Assembly: GCA_020635055.1 (NCBI GenBank)
Contig: JACKAN010000012.1
Coordinates: forward strand, 46,020-110,019
Direction: 5' to 3'
Length of the DNA: 64,000 bases
From: Pseudobdellovibrionaceae bacterium
Lineage (GTDB): Bacteria; Bdellovibrionota; Bdellovibrionia; Bdellovibrionales; UBA1609
Positions within the stretch are counted from its first letter, which is position 1. Each line of letters begins with the position of its first letter. The translations under genes were made by a program, and so were the position numbers. Shown piece after piece: positions 27,042 through 36,300 of the stretch. The notes under the pieces were generated by a model, which worked only from the letters and a program-made list of their open reading frames with translations, was not told where the DNA came from and made no database searches.

Positions 27042-30000
27042 TTACTTAAATTGGAACTTATATTCTAAGTCCAATCCTACCTTTTCTTGTGTTTCAATAG
27101 AACTATCGCCATCGGTGGTGGTTCCGGCCTCTTGTTTTTGCACCTGACCCACAACAGAGAATTTTTCATTAAACTTATATTCAAATTTCATTTCATTGGA
27201 GGGTGACTTACCTTGTGTTCGACTCAATGACATACCAAATTTTGGAGTGAACTGTCTGCTCACGGAAAATTTTGGGGCTGCAGTGTTTTCATCATCAATG
27301 ACTGAAGAAATATCCAAGTTTAAACCAATAGTACTTTCCACAGCTTTTGTTATTCCCAATTGCTGTTTAACAAATTGTGCGCCAACTTCCACACCAGATT
27401 GCAAAGCTTGTTGATCTGAATCTACACTTTGATAATTGGAGGAAGTAATCCCAAAAGCAAGCAGTGAAACAATATCGTTTTCAGTTAAGGGAGGATTGCT
27501 AATTAAACTTATCTCAGGATTTTTAGCATTTCCCTGTACATCCAAAGTCACTTCGTACTCCTCTCCTGTCGCTTCAATTTCACTACTTTGTGATTTAGAT
27601 TTAATATTTGCTTTTGCTGTGACTTGAAGGTCAGGTTCGGTAGGTGCTTGATTTTTATATTCTATAGACGCACTTGATAAATCAAACTCATTGGATCTAA
27701 AAATCATTGTGCCACCTGGCAAGGAGCGAATTAAGCCATCCAGTTGAGGTCGAAGGGGAGATCCTTTGATATTCATTTTCCCAGAAATTTTAGTGTTGAT
27801 TTTAGCTTCTGGCACTAAAGCTAAGACATTTACAGGCTTGTCTAATCTTACAGAAAGATTGAGTAGGAGAGGGTCGGTGCTTTCTTTGATTAAAAATTTA
27901 GGTAAAAAATCACTAGGCTGTATGCGTTGTTTATCTGTGGCTTCGCCAGCCAAATTGAGCTGTACATCTCCACTCTCAACTTCATACGTTCCCCCTAAAG
28001 TATAGGGTATAAAATCACCCTTTATAAAAAGATTAGCGACTCCTTTGGTTAAAAATCCTTGAGGGATATTTAAGTTAGCATTTTTTAAATAAGCTTTTAT
28101 ATCTATAGGTATTTTATTAAGTGCCAAAAATTTAATGCGCCCGTCGGCAGTTAGCTGACCACCAGCAAAATCACTTTTTAGTGAGTTTATAACGAGAGTT
28201 CTTTGGTTAAACAATAGGTCTCCAGTGAGTTTTTCAAAGGCATGGGGAAGTCCCTTTAATTTAATATAAGCTTCTTGAATGTAAGAAGAACCCAAAATAT
28301 CAGGGTTCTCGGCCGGGCCTTTTATATTTAAAACTATGGAACTCACACCTCTTAATTCATCAAGAAATGGTGTGACTAATGTTAATAATTCTAAATTAAA
28401 CTTTCCATTAACGGAAAGATCAACATAGTCTCGACTGGAATGGCTTGATTTAAGCTCTACAAAACTACTTGGACCATCCAAACGAAAATCATGAGAATCC
28501 ATGACACCTTTATTGAATGTTAACTCCATAGGATCATTATTGTTTAAATAACTTTCGCCATTACTTAATTTTAAACTTGGAATTTTAATATAACCGGTTG
28601 AATTCCAAAGCCCATTTTTGGGAGACTCTAATAAAATTTCTGAGGTAAGTTGGGTGATATATTCCTTCTGAATGTCCGAGCCGGAAAACATTGTAAACAA
28701 ATGAGTGAAGTTCCACTTTTCTGATTTTAAGTACAATTTAAAAGGAACTTTTTCATTGTAGGGTATTTTAAATTCTGTTTGTAATACATTGCCAATAAAC
28801 TTGGCTTTCCCTTCTAAACTGTCATTATTGAACCTTAGCCAGAAGGAGGAATCTGATTCAGGTCTGTCAGCGATTAACATTTTACTCAACCGACCATGTA
28901 ACTCCGTATTTGGACTAAGAATGGGGCCGCGCATAGCCATAGTAAAATCTAGCTGTCCGCCAAGGTTTAAACCTAAATCCTTAAGGTACTCAGATTGCTC
29001 TAACCTTAAGCGCTCTCCAAGGATGACAGCATCTAAATCACCCTTTGGATTCGTTTTACCTTTAAAGAAAATTCGACTATCGGCCTTATATATAACAATA
29101 TTTTTAGACTCAACAAAACCATTTTTACTTTCAATATTGAAAGTAAGCTTATCAAAATTTTCTTTAGCAATTGAACCTCTAAAAAGTGTGGAATCTAAAC
29201 TATAACTTAAATAATTAAACTGTAAGGGACCTTTTGCCGTTAAATTTGCAGCGCCCGTGCCTTTAATGTTAATGGGAAGTTTGACTTTTCTTTGGAATAG
29301 ATAAGTTAAGTCTTCTGCATCCAAAAAAGATGAAGTGGCATCTACTCGAATAAGTTTTGAAAGAAGATTAATATTCAAGTCCCCTTTAATCCGTGTGTTG
29401 CCTTGAAGGCTTTGAACATTTCGAAAACTTAAAGTTCCTTTTTTATAGCCCAAATCAAATTTTGGATTGCCTAAACCGAAATCATCCAGCCACATATTTT
29501 TACCATCAAGATTTAACTGAATTCTTCCCCACTTACTAGTTCCCCATGTTTTACCAGTGATTTTAGACGAGCCTTCAATATTTAAATTCGCAATATTTGG
29601 GATGTCTTTTTTAAGATCTTTAATTTGTCCATGATATTTAATATCAAAGCCTTTGTTATAATCTATAACACCAGAGGAGCTACCTTGTGACTTATTAATT
29701 TTGATATTTGTATTGTATTTTACACTCTTACTGTTAACTACGAAGCTACCTAAAAGTTGAGTTTTACCAAAACTAACAATGTTAAATGATTTTTTTATAT
29801 CATCCCACACATTCACACTCTCTAAATTGACTATGCCTTTGCACGTGACTAAGAAATCGGGTTCCATTCTGCCATAACAAGGTAGATCTCCACTCAAGGG
29901 AAGTTCAATGGGGACACCATCTATATGAAGAGCATCCAGTAACTTATGGATTTTTAAATCATAAAGATTTAAATTGGTGTGGAATTTTTTAGAACTATCA

Positions 30001-31067
30001 AGATCCATAGAGAAATTGGAGACCTCTATTTTACCTGAAGAATGGTGTAAAACCGCATTGCCAATATTCAAGTTATTGTTGTGGATTTTTCCAAAAAGAT
30101 TAGCGTTACCAACTTCATAATCTTCAACAAATACTCTGTAAGATTTTAACTGAAAATTCAATTGAGTGTCATCCTTGAAATCATGTTTTATATCCAGTTC
30201 ACTTTGAATGGAGCCTGACAGTTTAGGCAAATGAATGTCTGGAGCCAATTCAGATGTGACCCTTACCAATTCTGGCAGTAACAAATTGGATCGCAACTTG
30301 GCTTCCATATAAGTCATTTCGCCATTTAAAACATTTCCCTTTATTAAAGAGGTTCCGACGAGATAAGAGTTTTTCTTTTTTATTTTGAGTGCAGTTATCA
30401 CGGTTTCATTGGGATCTAAGACGAAATTGGTACTCAGACTTATAGAAAGAATAGGGTCCTTATCTAATTTCTTAATGTGAATATTTTTAGATGAAAAATA
30501 AACACTTAATTTATCTGTTAAATTGTTTAATTCTAAGTCGAAGCTTTCTATACGCGTAGCAATACCTTGGGGATCTATTTTAAAAGTTAAATCCACATCG
30601 CTAATATAAATATCATCTATAGGAATCTTTTTTAAAAATTTAAAATCAAAATATGTAGAAGGTGAGGTTTCGCCATCTTTTATCTTTGGCTTTGATGGAT
30701 TATGAATAAAAGCCTTTATTTCTGCTTTATTAATTTCTACAGAAGAAATTCTTAACTTACCAGTTAGAAGTGCCCACCAATTAAGTGAGGCGTTGACCTG
30801 CCCAATAGTGAAGGGTGCTAATTGAACTTTGAGTTTGCCTTTAGGTATTATTTTTACATTTGAAAATCGCACAACTAGGGGTAAGTATTCTATCTCAATA
30901 CCTTGGGGCCAAATTGTTAGGGGCAAGTTCTCATTGGAGTATTTTTCGATTTCAATTAGCATCCATGTTTTAAACCTTGGCATGTGATATTCGTTCAAAA
31001 AGCCAATTAAGAAAAAAAAGGCAGAAAAAATAACAGCTGGAATTATAAACTTAAGTGCGCGTTTCAC
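27042..31067 (-). CDS. tamB: TamB (DUF490) inner-membrane-anchored translocation/assembly protein
   Basis: An N-terminal membrane helix (FIIPAVIFSAFFFLIGFL, about residues 8-25) is followed by AsmA-like beta-rich sequence. This fits the long beta-taco groove proteins that bridge the periplasm. The C-terminal 350 residues carry the DUF490 signature: NTKISGKMNIKGSPLRP, GGTMIFRSNEFDLSSASIEY, and GNAKNPEISLISNPPLTENDIVSLLAFG; the protein ends in a strand with terminal FQFK. Length 1341 compares with about 1260 for E. coli TamB. It starts with GTG overlapping the TPR gene's stop by four bases and is followed by tamA. TamB-type proteins are thought to carry phospholipids or help barrel assembly together with TamA. 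Confidence 0.85.
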   Translation of the reverse strand: MKRALKFIIPAVIFSAFFFLIGFLNEYHMPRFKTWMLIEIEKYSNENLPLTIWPQGIEIEYLPLVVRFSNVKIIPKGKLKVQLAPFTIGQVNASLNWWALLTGKLRISSVEINKAEIKAFIHNPSKPKIKDGETSPSTYFDFKFLKKIPIDDIYISDVDLTFKIDPQGIATRIESFDLELNNLTDKLSVYFSSKNIHIKKLDKDPILSISLSTNFVLDPNETVITALKIKKKNSYLVGTSLIKGNVLNGEMTYMEAKLRSNLLLPELVRVTSELAPDIHLPKLSGSIQSELDIKHDFKDDTQLNFQLKSYRVFVEDYEVGNANLFGKIHNNNLNIGNAVLHHSSGKIEVSNFSMDLDSSKKFHTNLNLYDLKIHKLLDALHIDGVPIELPLSGDLPCYGRMEPDFLVTCKGIVNLESVNVWDDIKKSFNIVSFGKTQLLGSFVVNSKSVKYNTNIKINKSQGSSSGVIDYNKGFDIKYHGQIKDLKKDIPNIANLNIEGSSKITGKTWGTSKWGRIQLNLDGKNMWLDDFGLGNPKFDLGYKKGTLSFRNVQSLQGNTRIKGDLNINLLSKLIRVDATSSFLDAEDLTYLFQRKVKLPINIKGTGAANLTAKGPLQFNYLSYSLDSTLFRGSIAKENFDKLTFNIESKNGFVESKNIVIYKADSRIFFKGKTNPKGDLDAVILGERLRLEQSEYLKDLGLNLGGQLDFTMAMRGPILSPNTELHGRLSKMLIADRPESDSSFWLRFNNDSLEGKAKFIGNVLQTEFKIPYNEKVPFKLYLKSEKWNFTHLFTMFSGSDIQKEYITQLTSEILLESPKNGLWNSTGYIKIPSLKLSNGESYLNNNDPMELTFNKGVMDSHDFRLDGPSSFVELKSSHSSRDYVDLSVNGKFNLELLTLVTPFLDELRGVSSIVLNIKGPAENPDILGSSYIQEAYIKLKGLPHAFEKLTGDLLFNQRTLVINSLKSDFAGGQLTADGRIKFLALNKIPIDIKAYLKNANLNIPQGFLTKGVANLFIKGDFIPYTLGGTYEVESGDVQLNLAGEATDKQRIQPSDFLPKFLIKESTDPLLLNLSVRLDKPVNVLALVPEAKINTKISGKMNIKGSPLRPQLDGLIRSLPGGTMIFRSNEFDLSSASIEYKNQAPTEPDLQVTAKANIKSKSQSSEIEATGEEYEVTLDVQGNAKNPEISLISNPPLTENDIVSLLAFGITSSNYQSVDSDQQALQSGVEVGAQFVKQQLGITKAVESTIGLNLDISSVIDDENTAAPKFSVSRQFTPKFGMSLSRTQGKSPSNEMKFEYKFNEKFSVVGQVQKQEAGTTTDGDSSIETQEKVGLDLEYKFQFK

Positions 31068-32113
31068 TGTCCCTCTCCAAGTATTTCATTGAGAAGAGTC
31101 TGGGCCGAGCGGTAATTGGGTCTTATTCTTAATATACTTTTAAGAAGTTCCACAGCTTTGGTTTGTTGCTTTAAAAAGCTATACGCTTGAGCCTTAATGT
31201 AAATGAGAGCAAAATTATCATCTGCATTTTCAATATCAATTTTACTTTCAAGTTTTTCTGCTTCATTTAATACTTTAAAGTAGTCTTCAGCTAACAGTAA
31301 CAACTCTAATCTTAACCACATTGTAGCCGTATCTGCATTTGCGTCCTCTAGAATTTTCAAGGATTTGTTGTACATATCAAAGAATGTAAACATAACAGAA
31401 AGATTATAGGCAAAATGGGGGTTTTCCTTAGAAATTTTCAAAGCCTCTTTGAACAAAATTTCGGAAAATATTTCATCATTGGCATCAATGGAGTCTATGA
31501 CCGAAAATGAAACTTCTTTTACTTTTCTTTGTTCCATTTTTTTGTTTACTAATTCTCGAGCTTGGCGTTCTTTAAAATCTTCATATACGGAATCAATAGA
31601 TTTATCTTCAGGAAAGACTTCTTTGTATTTTAAATATGCTTTTTTCTCATCCTCAATAAGGCGTTGGTTTTTTAGAAATTCTATTTTTTGCTTCAGATTT
31701 CTACGCAACTTTTCAAGATTCTTATTTTTTTTATCCCAAAGATCTTGTCTAATTTTCTGAAAGCGAATATCAAATGTTATCCATTTTTTATTCAAAGCTA
31801 ATTGTTGGATGCTTTTAGTTTCCTGGCAACCTTCATAAATGGATTGAATAATACTATTTGAGATACTGATTTTGTTTATGATTAAAATCTCAATAAAGTG
31901 AGGCCAGGCTATAAGTTCTCTTTCAAAAAACCTTCTAGGAAATTGACGGAACAAATCTTTATACAATCCGGCAAGTACAAAAAATTGTGAAATTTGATAC
32001 AATTCTTTTCGGGCCACATGACTATCTGCTGACTTCATTAGCATAGTCTCTGCGACTTCAGCTAATGAATTGCCTTCATTTAACATATTGCGAATACTTA
32101 GTTCGATGCTCAT
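31064..32113 (-). CDS. TPR-like helical protein upstream of tamB
   Basis: The 349-residue soluble protein is almost all helical. The middle (residues about 120-190) is strongly charged and probably coiled coil (KNLEKLRRNLKQKIEFLKN). The C-terminal 130 residues contain tetratricopeptide-like pairs, the clearest being IKAQAYSFLKQQTKAVELLKSILRIRPNYRSA. No signal peptide is seen. It overlaps tamB by four bases, so it is the first gene of a three-gene operon with tamB and tamA and may be a cytoplasmic partner of that complex. Exact role unknown. Confidence 0.7.
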   Translation of the reverse strand: MSIELSIRNMLNEGNSLAEVAETMLMKSADSHVARKELYQISQFFVLAGLYKDLFRQFPRRFFERELIAWPHFIEILIINKISISNSIIQSIYEGCQETKSIQQLALNKKWITFDIRFQKIRQDLWDKKNKNLEKLRRNLKQKIEFLKNQRLIEDEKKAYLKYKEVFPEDKSIDSVYEDFKERQARELVNKKMEQRKVKEVSFSVIDSIDANDEIFSEILFKEALKISKENPHFAYNLSVMFTFFDMYNKSLKILEDANADTATMWLRLELLLLAEDYFKVLNEAEKLESKIDIENADDNFALIYIKAQAYSFLKQQTKAVELLKSILRIRPNYRSAQTLLNEILGEGQ

Positions 32114-32170
32114 CTATATTATAGTACCAAATGCTTTGGAGTAGCCTTAATGGATCGCGACGCATCATGC

Positions 32171-32200
32171 AAATTTGACTGAAAGTCCTAGGTCAAATTT
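32171..32200. other. Inverted repeat between the tam operon and efp
   Basis: Arms AAATTTGAC (32171-32179) and GTCAAATTT (32192-32200) enclose a 12-nt spacer. There is no T tract on the minus side, so it could be an operator or a weak terminator of efp. Confidence 0.35.
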
Positions 32201-32223
32201 ACCTAACAAATAGTCCGCAATTT

Positions 32224-32787
32224 TTAGTTGTGTACTCTTTCTGAGTATTCACCGGTATCGGTATTTATCTTAAGAGTGTCACCTTCGCCAATGTGGAGGG
32301 GAACTTGTACAACAAGACCTGTTTCCATGGTGGCTGGTTTGAAAGTATTTGAAACGGTATTTCCTTTAAAACCTGGATCTGTTTGTACAACTTTTAAAAC
32401 TACTGAATTAGGAAGCTCAATGCCAACGGCACGACCGTTAAAAAAAATAATTTTGGCTTCTAAATTCTCAATTAGGTAATTTTTATCATTACCAATAAGT
32501 TCATGATTTAGACAAATCTGTTCATAACTGGTCTGATCCATAAAATTAAAGCCACTTTCATCTTCATATAGATAATTCATGTCTTTATACTCTACATCAG
32601 CAACTCCAAATTTTTCTCCAGATTTAAAAGTCTTTTCAAGATTTTGTCCTGTGAGAAGGTGTTTGAGTTTTGTTCGCGTGAACTGGTTTCCCTTGCCTGG
32701 TTTTACATGTTGGAAATCAGTCACGGTATAGGGATCATTATCAATAAGAATTTTTAGACCTTTTTTGAAATCGCTAGTGGTATACAT
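32224..32787 (-). CDS. efp: Elongation factor P
   Basis: EF-P relieves ribosome stalling at polyproline stretches. The sequence has the usual three beta-barrel domains: N-terminal MYTTSDFKKGLKILIDNDPY, the modified-lysine loop HVKPGKGNQF (Lys 32 from this start, equivalent to E. coli Lys34), and the C-terminal signature NTDTGEYSERV. A Lys at the loop tip fits beta-lysylation (EpmA type). The ATG at 32787 is chosen; a TTG three codons upstream is less likely. About 187 residues is the normal length. Confidence 0.95.
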   Translation of the reverse strand: MYTTSDFKKGLKILIDNDPYTVTDFQHVKPGKGNQFTRTKLKHLLTGQNLEKTFKSGEKFGVADVEYKDMNYLYEDESGFNFMDQTSYEQICLNHELIGNDKNYLIENLEAKIIFFNGRAVGIELPNSVVLKVVQTDPGFKGNTVSNTFKPATMETGLVVQVPLHIGEGDTLKINTDTGEYSERVHN

Positions 32788-32820
32788 AATAGGCAAAAGT
32801 TATCAGAATGTGCCAAAGGG

Positions 32821-33648
32821 TCAATATTGAATTTTGTCTTTTCTGCGTTTGTTAATATTATGTAAGAATTTTTTTAAAAGTTGAACTTTTTCTTCGTCCT
32901 TCTCTATGGTTCTTGGTGCAATAGGAGCTAATGTTTCCACAGAAAGGTCTGAAATGCTCTGCGGCTTAATTATACGAAGTCTTTTTAAGAGTTCGGGATG
33001 ATTGGCGAACTCTAAACGAGCGTCTTCAAATATTGCAAAAGCCTTGTCATTGTCGTTTCGAATTATGTAAGCATCAATTAAAGATAAAGATCTTTCCAAG
33101 CGATTCATTTTGGCATCATGTGTCAGAGGTGCATTATTAAGAAAAGATGGGGGAGGATCAATAGATTTATTCTTGTCTTTATTTTGTATAGGTGTTGTAT
33201 CGAGTTCTTCAAATACACTATTTGGAAAGTCTTCTGCGGAAAGACTTTCCAATGTTTTTACTACTTTTTGTGCTTTTGCGTTATCGGGAGAGTGAAAAAG
33301 AACCATTTTGTAGGCTTTTAAGGCCTCTTTAGTTTTTTTAAGTCGCAATAGCAATTCACCTAATGTCTGATAAGCTAAAATATTTTCAGGGGAGAGTTCT
33401 GTGGCTTTCTCTAAATGATCTACAGCGCGTTCACTTTCTTCAAGTTCAATGAGAGCTCTTGCCATAGCAATATGACCACCTGCAAAGCTTGGGTGGTAGT
33501 TCAGGCCAGTTTTGCAAATAGTATAAGCTTTATGAGCTAGACCCATCTTGCGATAAGCTTCGGCCAAAGGTGCAAAGACTTTAGATTTTGGCTCTCTTTC
33601 TAAAATCAATTGATAGCGTTCAATAAATTCAGGACTTATTTCTTCCAT
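32821..33648 (-). CDS. TPR-repeat protein
   Basis: Tetratricopeptide repeats fill residues about 5-140. They show the A-x-x-LG-x-L-x-x-x-x-x-x-x-A-x-x-x-(Y/F)-x-x-x-L pattern (AEAYRKMGLAHKAYTICKTGLNYHP, ARALIELEESERAVDHLEKATELSP, LGELLLRLKKTKEALKAYKMVLFHSP). The rest is a charged linker and a short helical tail with basic end (NINKRRKDKIQY). No signal peptide, so a cytoplasmic scaffold is likely. It sits 24 nt upstream of efp on the same strand and is divergent from ruvC. Confidence 0.75.
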   Translation of the reverse strand: MEEISPEFIERYQLILEREPKSKVFAPLAEAYRKMGLAHKAYTICKTGLNYHPSFAGGHIAMARALIELEESERAVDHLEKATELSPENILAYQTLGELLLRLKKTKEALKAYKMVLFHSPDNAKAQKVVKTLESLSAEDFPNSVFEELDTTPIQNKDKNKSIDPPPSFLNNAPLTHDAKMNRLERSLSLIDAYIIRNDNDKAFAIFEDARLEFANHPELLKRLRIIKPQSISDLSVETLAPIAPRTIEKDEEKVQLLKKFLHNINKRRKDKIQY

Positions 33649-33730
33649 AATTTATCTTCGCACTGCTTCTTGTTGATTTCAACTTTTAGCATCTGTTGCG
33701 AAAATAAATAAGGAGGTGTTAAGTTAGCTT

Positions 33731-34240
33731 ATGCGTCTAATTATGGGGATAGACCCTGGTTCAAGGGTAACGGGTTGGGGAATCATTGAAATTCAGGGTG
33801 AACAGTATAAAACCGTTGATTTTGGTATCATCCGACTAACTAAAAAAAGTCTCAGTGAACGATTATATTTACTTTCTCAGTCTTTAAATAAAATAATGCA
33901 GCAATATCAACCTCAAGAAGTGGTTGTTGAGAAGATTTTTTTAGGTAAAAATGCCGACAGTGCGTTTAAATTGGGCCATGCTCGTGGGGTTTGTTTTATG
34001 TGTTCTGCACAAAATCGAATCGAAGTTTTTGAATACGCAGCCAGAAAAGTGAAGCAATCTATCACCGGTTCAGGGGGTTCCACTAAAGAACAAGTGCAAA
34101 CATTGACCCTAGCCATGTTAAGAATGAAAACAGAAATCCCACTGGATGCCAGCGATGCTCTTTCCATAGCACTTTGTCACTCGATGGAATCAAGAATTAA
34201 AGCAAAATTGGAAAATGGTTGGAAAGGAGTCTTATTATGA
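33731..34240 (+). CDS. ruvC: Holliday-junction resolvase RuvC
   Basis: RuvC cuts Holliday junctions symmetrically after RuvAB branch migration. The RNase H-like fold and its acidic residues are seen: IMGIDPGSRVTGWGI (Asp 8), VVVEKIFLGKN (Glu), and DASDALSIALCH with two Asp near the end. Length 169 is normal. AAGGAGGTG lies upstream of the ATG. The stop overlaps ruvA (ATGA), giving a ruvC-ruvA-ruvB operon. Confidence 0.95.
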   Translation: MRLIMGIDPGSRVTGWGIIEIQGEQYKTVDFGIIRLTKKSLSERLYLLSQSLNKIMQQYQPQEVVVEKIFLGKNADSAFKLGHARGVCFMCSAQNRIEVFEYAARKVKQSITGSGGSTKEQVQTLTLAMLRMKTEIPLDASDALSIALCHSMESRIKAKLENGWKGVLL

Positions 34241-34812
34241 TTGGTTTTTTACAGGGATCCCCCATGGAGTTTGGCGAAGAAACCCTTATTATAAATGTTC
34301 GAGGAGTGGGTTATGAGGTGCATTGTTCTAAAAATACTTTGGATTTTGTAGTACAGAAAGACATTGTTCAATTGTATGTTTATACTCATATAAGAGAAGA
34401 TCAGTTTCTGTTATTCGGATTTCATACTAAGGCCGAAAAAAGTCTTTTCATGTCTTTGATTAAGGTCAGTGGAATAGGGCCAAAAATGGCAACTAAAATA
34501 CTTTCAGCGGCAAAGTCGGAAGCTATATTTTCAATGATAGATAATAGCGATGTAAAGGGCCTCACACAACTGCCCAAGATTGGTAAAAAAACTGCGGAGC
34601 AAATGATTCTTTCCCTCAAAGGTAAATTGGTGTTTGCAGATGATGAAGAAAAATTAAGAAAATTTATGGCAAAAAATGATATAGTTTCAGCACTTGTTCA
34701 TCTTGGTTTTAAACTTAATGATGTTCAATCTGTTGTGGCCCAAATGGAACCAGAAACGGATCTTCACGAAGGTGTGCGAAAAGGTTTGGTGGCCTTGACT
34801 CAACAGATTTAG
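34237..34812 (+). CDS. ruvA: Holliday-junction DNA helicase subunit RuvA
   Basis: RuvA forms tetramers that hold the four-way junction for RuvB. The N-terminal OB-fold is seen in MIGFLQGSPMEFGEETLIINVRGVGYEV, followed by the helix-hairpin-helix segments ISLIKVSGIGPKMATKIL-like and LTQLPKIGKKTAEQMILSLKGKL. A short C-terminal domain that contacts RuvB follows (SALVHLGFKLNDVQSVV). The ATG at 34237 overlaps the ruvC stop. About 191 residues, near the usual 200. Confidence 0.95.
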   Translation: MIGFLQGSPMEFGEETLIINVRGVGYEVHCSKNTLDFVVQKDIVQLYVYTHIREDQFLLFGFHTKAEKSLFMSLIKVSGIGPKMATKILSAAKSEAIFSMIDNSDVKGLTQLPKIGKKTAEQMILSLKGKLVFADDEEKLRKFMAKNDIVSALVHLGFKLNDVQSVVAQMEPETDLHEGVRKGLVALTQQI

Positions 34813-34838
34813 ATTTTTTTACCTGTAAGGGGAATGGA

Positions 34839-35840
34839 ATGGAGTCTCTATTAATTGGAGAGAAACAAGATTTAGAAAATAACGACAGTTCATATGAAAT
34901 GAGCTTAAGACCTAAAGTATTTGAAGATTTTCCTGGGCAAGAAAAAGTAAAAGAAAAGCTAAAAGTATTTGTACAAGCAGCTAAAATGCGTGAAGAACCA
35001 TTAGATCATGTTTTACTGTGTGGCCCCCCTGGTTTGGGGAAAACAACATTGGCTCATGTTATTGCCAACCACTTAGGTGTGGATTTTAAGTCAACATCAG
35101 GTCCAGCGCTTCATAGAAAGGGCGATTTAGCGGCAATACTCACTTCACTGACAGTAAATTCTGTTTTTTTTATAGATGAAATCCATCGTTTGAGTAAAGA
35201 TGTGGAAGAATATTTATATAGTGCTATGGAGGATTATTATTTAGATATCGTCACAGGGGAGGGCTTAGGAGCTAGATCCATGAGATTTCAATTGGCACCA
35301 TTTACTCTGATTGGTGCAACTACACGTGCGGGTTTATTAAAAGCCCCCTTTCGCGATAGATTTGGAATTGTTGAACACTTATCTTTTTACAACAGAGAAA
35401 GTTTAAAAAAAATCCTTCTTCGTTCAGCAAAACTTTTAGACTTAACAGTCGAAGAAGAAGGAGCAAATGAAATTTCCAAGAGGAGTCGTGGCACACCTCG
35501 CATAGCCAATCGACTTTTAAAAAGAGTTCGAGATTATGCCGAAGTTACTGGCAATGGTGTAATTACATCTGAACTTGCTAATTATGCTCTTGATCAGCTG
35601 GAAGTCGATCGCTTGGGTTTAGGGGAGATGGACCGTAGAATTTTAAGCCTAATTCTACATAATTTTTCTGGTGGACCCGTTGGTTTGGATACTCTTTCTG
35701 CAGCTTTAAGTGAAGAGTCAGATACTATAGAAGAAGTGTATGAGCCCTATTTAATTCAAGAGGGACTATTGCAAAAAACACCCAGAGGTAGAATTATTAC
35801 AGATGTGAGCAAAAAACATTTGGCAGAAGTGAGTGTTTAA
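34839..35840 (+). CDS. ruvB: Holliday-junction DNA helicase motor RuvB
   Basis: This AAA+ ATPase drives branch migration. It begins with the family's SLRPKVFEDFPGQEKVKEKL and has Walker A GPPGLGKTTLAH, Walker B FIDEIHRL, sensor 1 IGATTRAG, arginine-finger region PFRDRFGI and sensor 2 RGTPRIANRLLKRVRDYA. The winged-helix end is GGPVGLDTLSAALSEE and PRGRIIT. Length 333 matches E. coli (336). It starts 26 nt after ruvA. Confidence 0.97.
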   Translation: MESLLIGEKQDLENNDSSYEMSLRPKVFEDFPGQEKVKEKLKVFVQAAKMREEPLDHVLLCGPPGLGKTTLAHVIANHLGVDFKSTSGPALHRKGDLAAILTSLTVNSVFFIDEIHRLSKDVEEYLYSAMEDYYLDIVTGEGLGARSMRFQLAPFTLIGATTRAGLLKAPFRDRFGIVEHLSFYNRESLKKILLRSAKLLDLTVEEEGANEISKRSRGTPRIANRLLKRVRDYAEVTGNGVITSELANYALDQLEVDRLGLGEMDRRILSLILHNFSGGPVGLDTLSAALSEESDTIEEVYEPYLIQEGLLQKTPRGRIITDVSKKHLAEVSV

Positions 35841-35857
35841 GTCATTTCTCAGAGAGA

Positions 35858-36124
35858 TTACCAAGGGCCTGTACACTCATAAGAAGTTTTAGAGTAGTAA
35901 ACCTTTTCGCCAATTTCTGAACAATGTTTAAAGTAAAATTGCATAGGTTTCCAATCCGAATGACTGGGCATGGGGCGACGAATGTGCATAGCATCTACCC
36001 TATAGGCAGCCCCAATCGCAGTATTGTTTTCATCGTAATCTTCCTGGCCAATTGTTCCTTGAGTACCAGAAGAGGAACACCCAGCAACGCATAACAATAT
36101 AAAACTTAAATATAAATTAATCAT
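35858..36124 (-). CDS. Small lipoprotein
   Basis: The lipobox VAGC (Cys 16) follows a short hydrophobic signal. The mature part of about 70 residues is polar, with two Cys near the end (FKHCSEIG ... SYECTGPW) that could pair. No family recognised. It is convergent with ruvB, 17 nt apart. Confidence 0.6.
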   Translation of the reverse strand: MINLYLSFILLCVAGCSSSGTQGTIGQEDYDENNTAIGAAYRVDAMHIRRPMPSHSDWKPMQFYFKHCSEIGEKVYYSKTSYECTGPW

Positions 36125-36262
36125 AGGCCTAACAGATTTATCGGTAAATTAAATTAGCTCATCAAGTGTTATTTTTTCCACAAGCATGGCTAATAAGACA
36201 CAGGACCATGGTGCGGCCAACTTCTCAATTCCAATAGTTTTGATCTCAAGATGATTTTATAG

Positions 36263-36296
36263 TTGCAGATAAAGGCACGAAATTTGTATATATAAT
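36263..36296 (+). promoter_or_regulatory. Possible promoter of lpxC
   Basis: TATAAT at 36291-36296 lies just five bases before the lpxC ATG. A TTGCAG at 36263-36268 is spaced too far (22 nt) for a standard -35. No Shine-Dalgarno sequence is visible, so if this -10 is used, translation would be leaderless or start further downstream. Confidence 0.3.
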
Positions 36297-36300
36297 ATTA

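Noticed and set aside
27196..29205. Several open frames on the plus strand opposite tamB
   Set aside because: They lie wholly inside tamB, lack ribosome-binding sites and read as antisense of its beta-rich coding sequence.
32171..32200. Inverted repeat as a firm terminator of efp
   Set aside because: AT-rich arms and no T tract on the relevant strand; kept only as a low-confidence inverted repeat.
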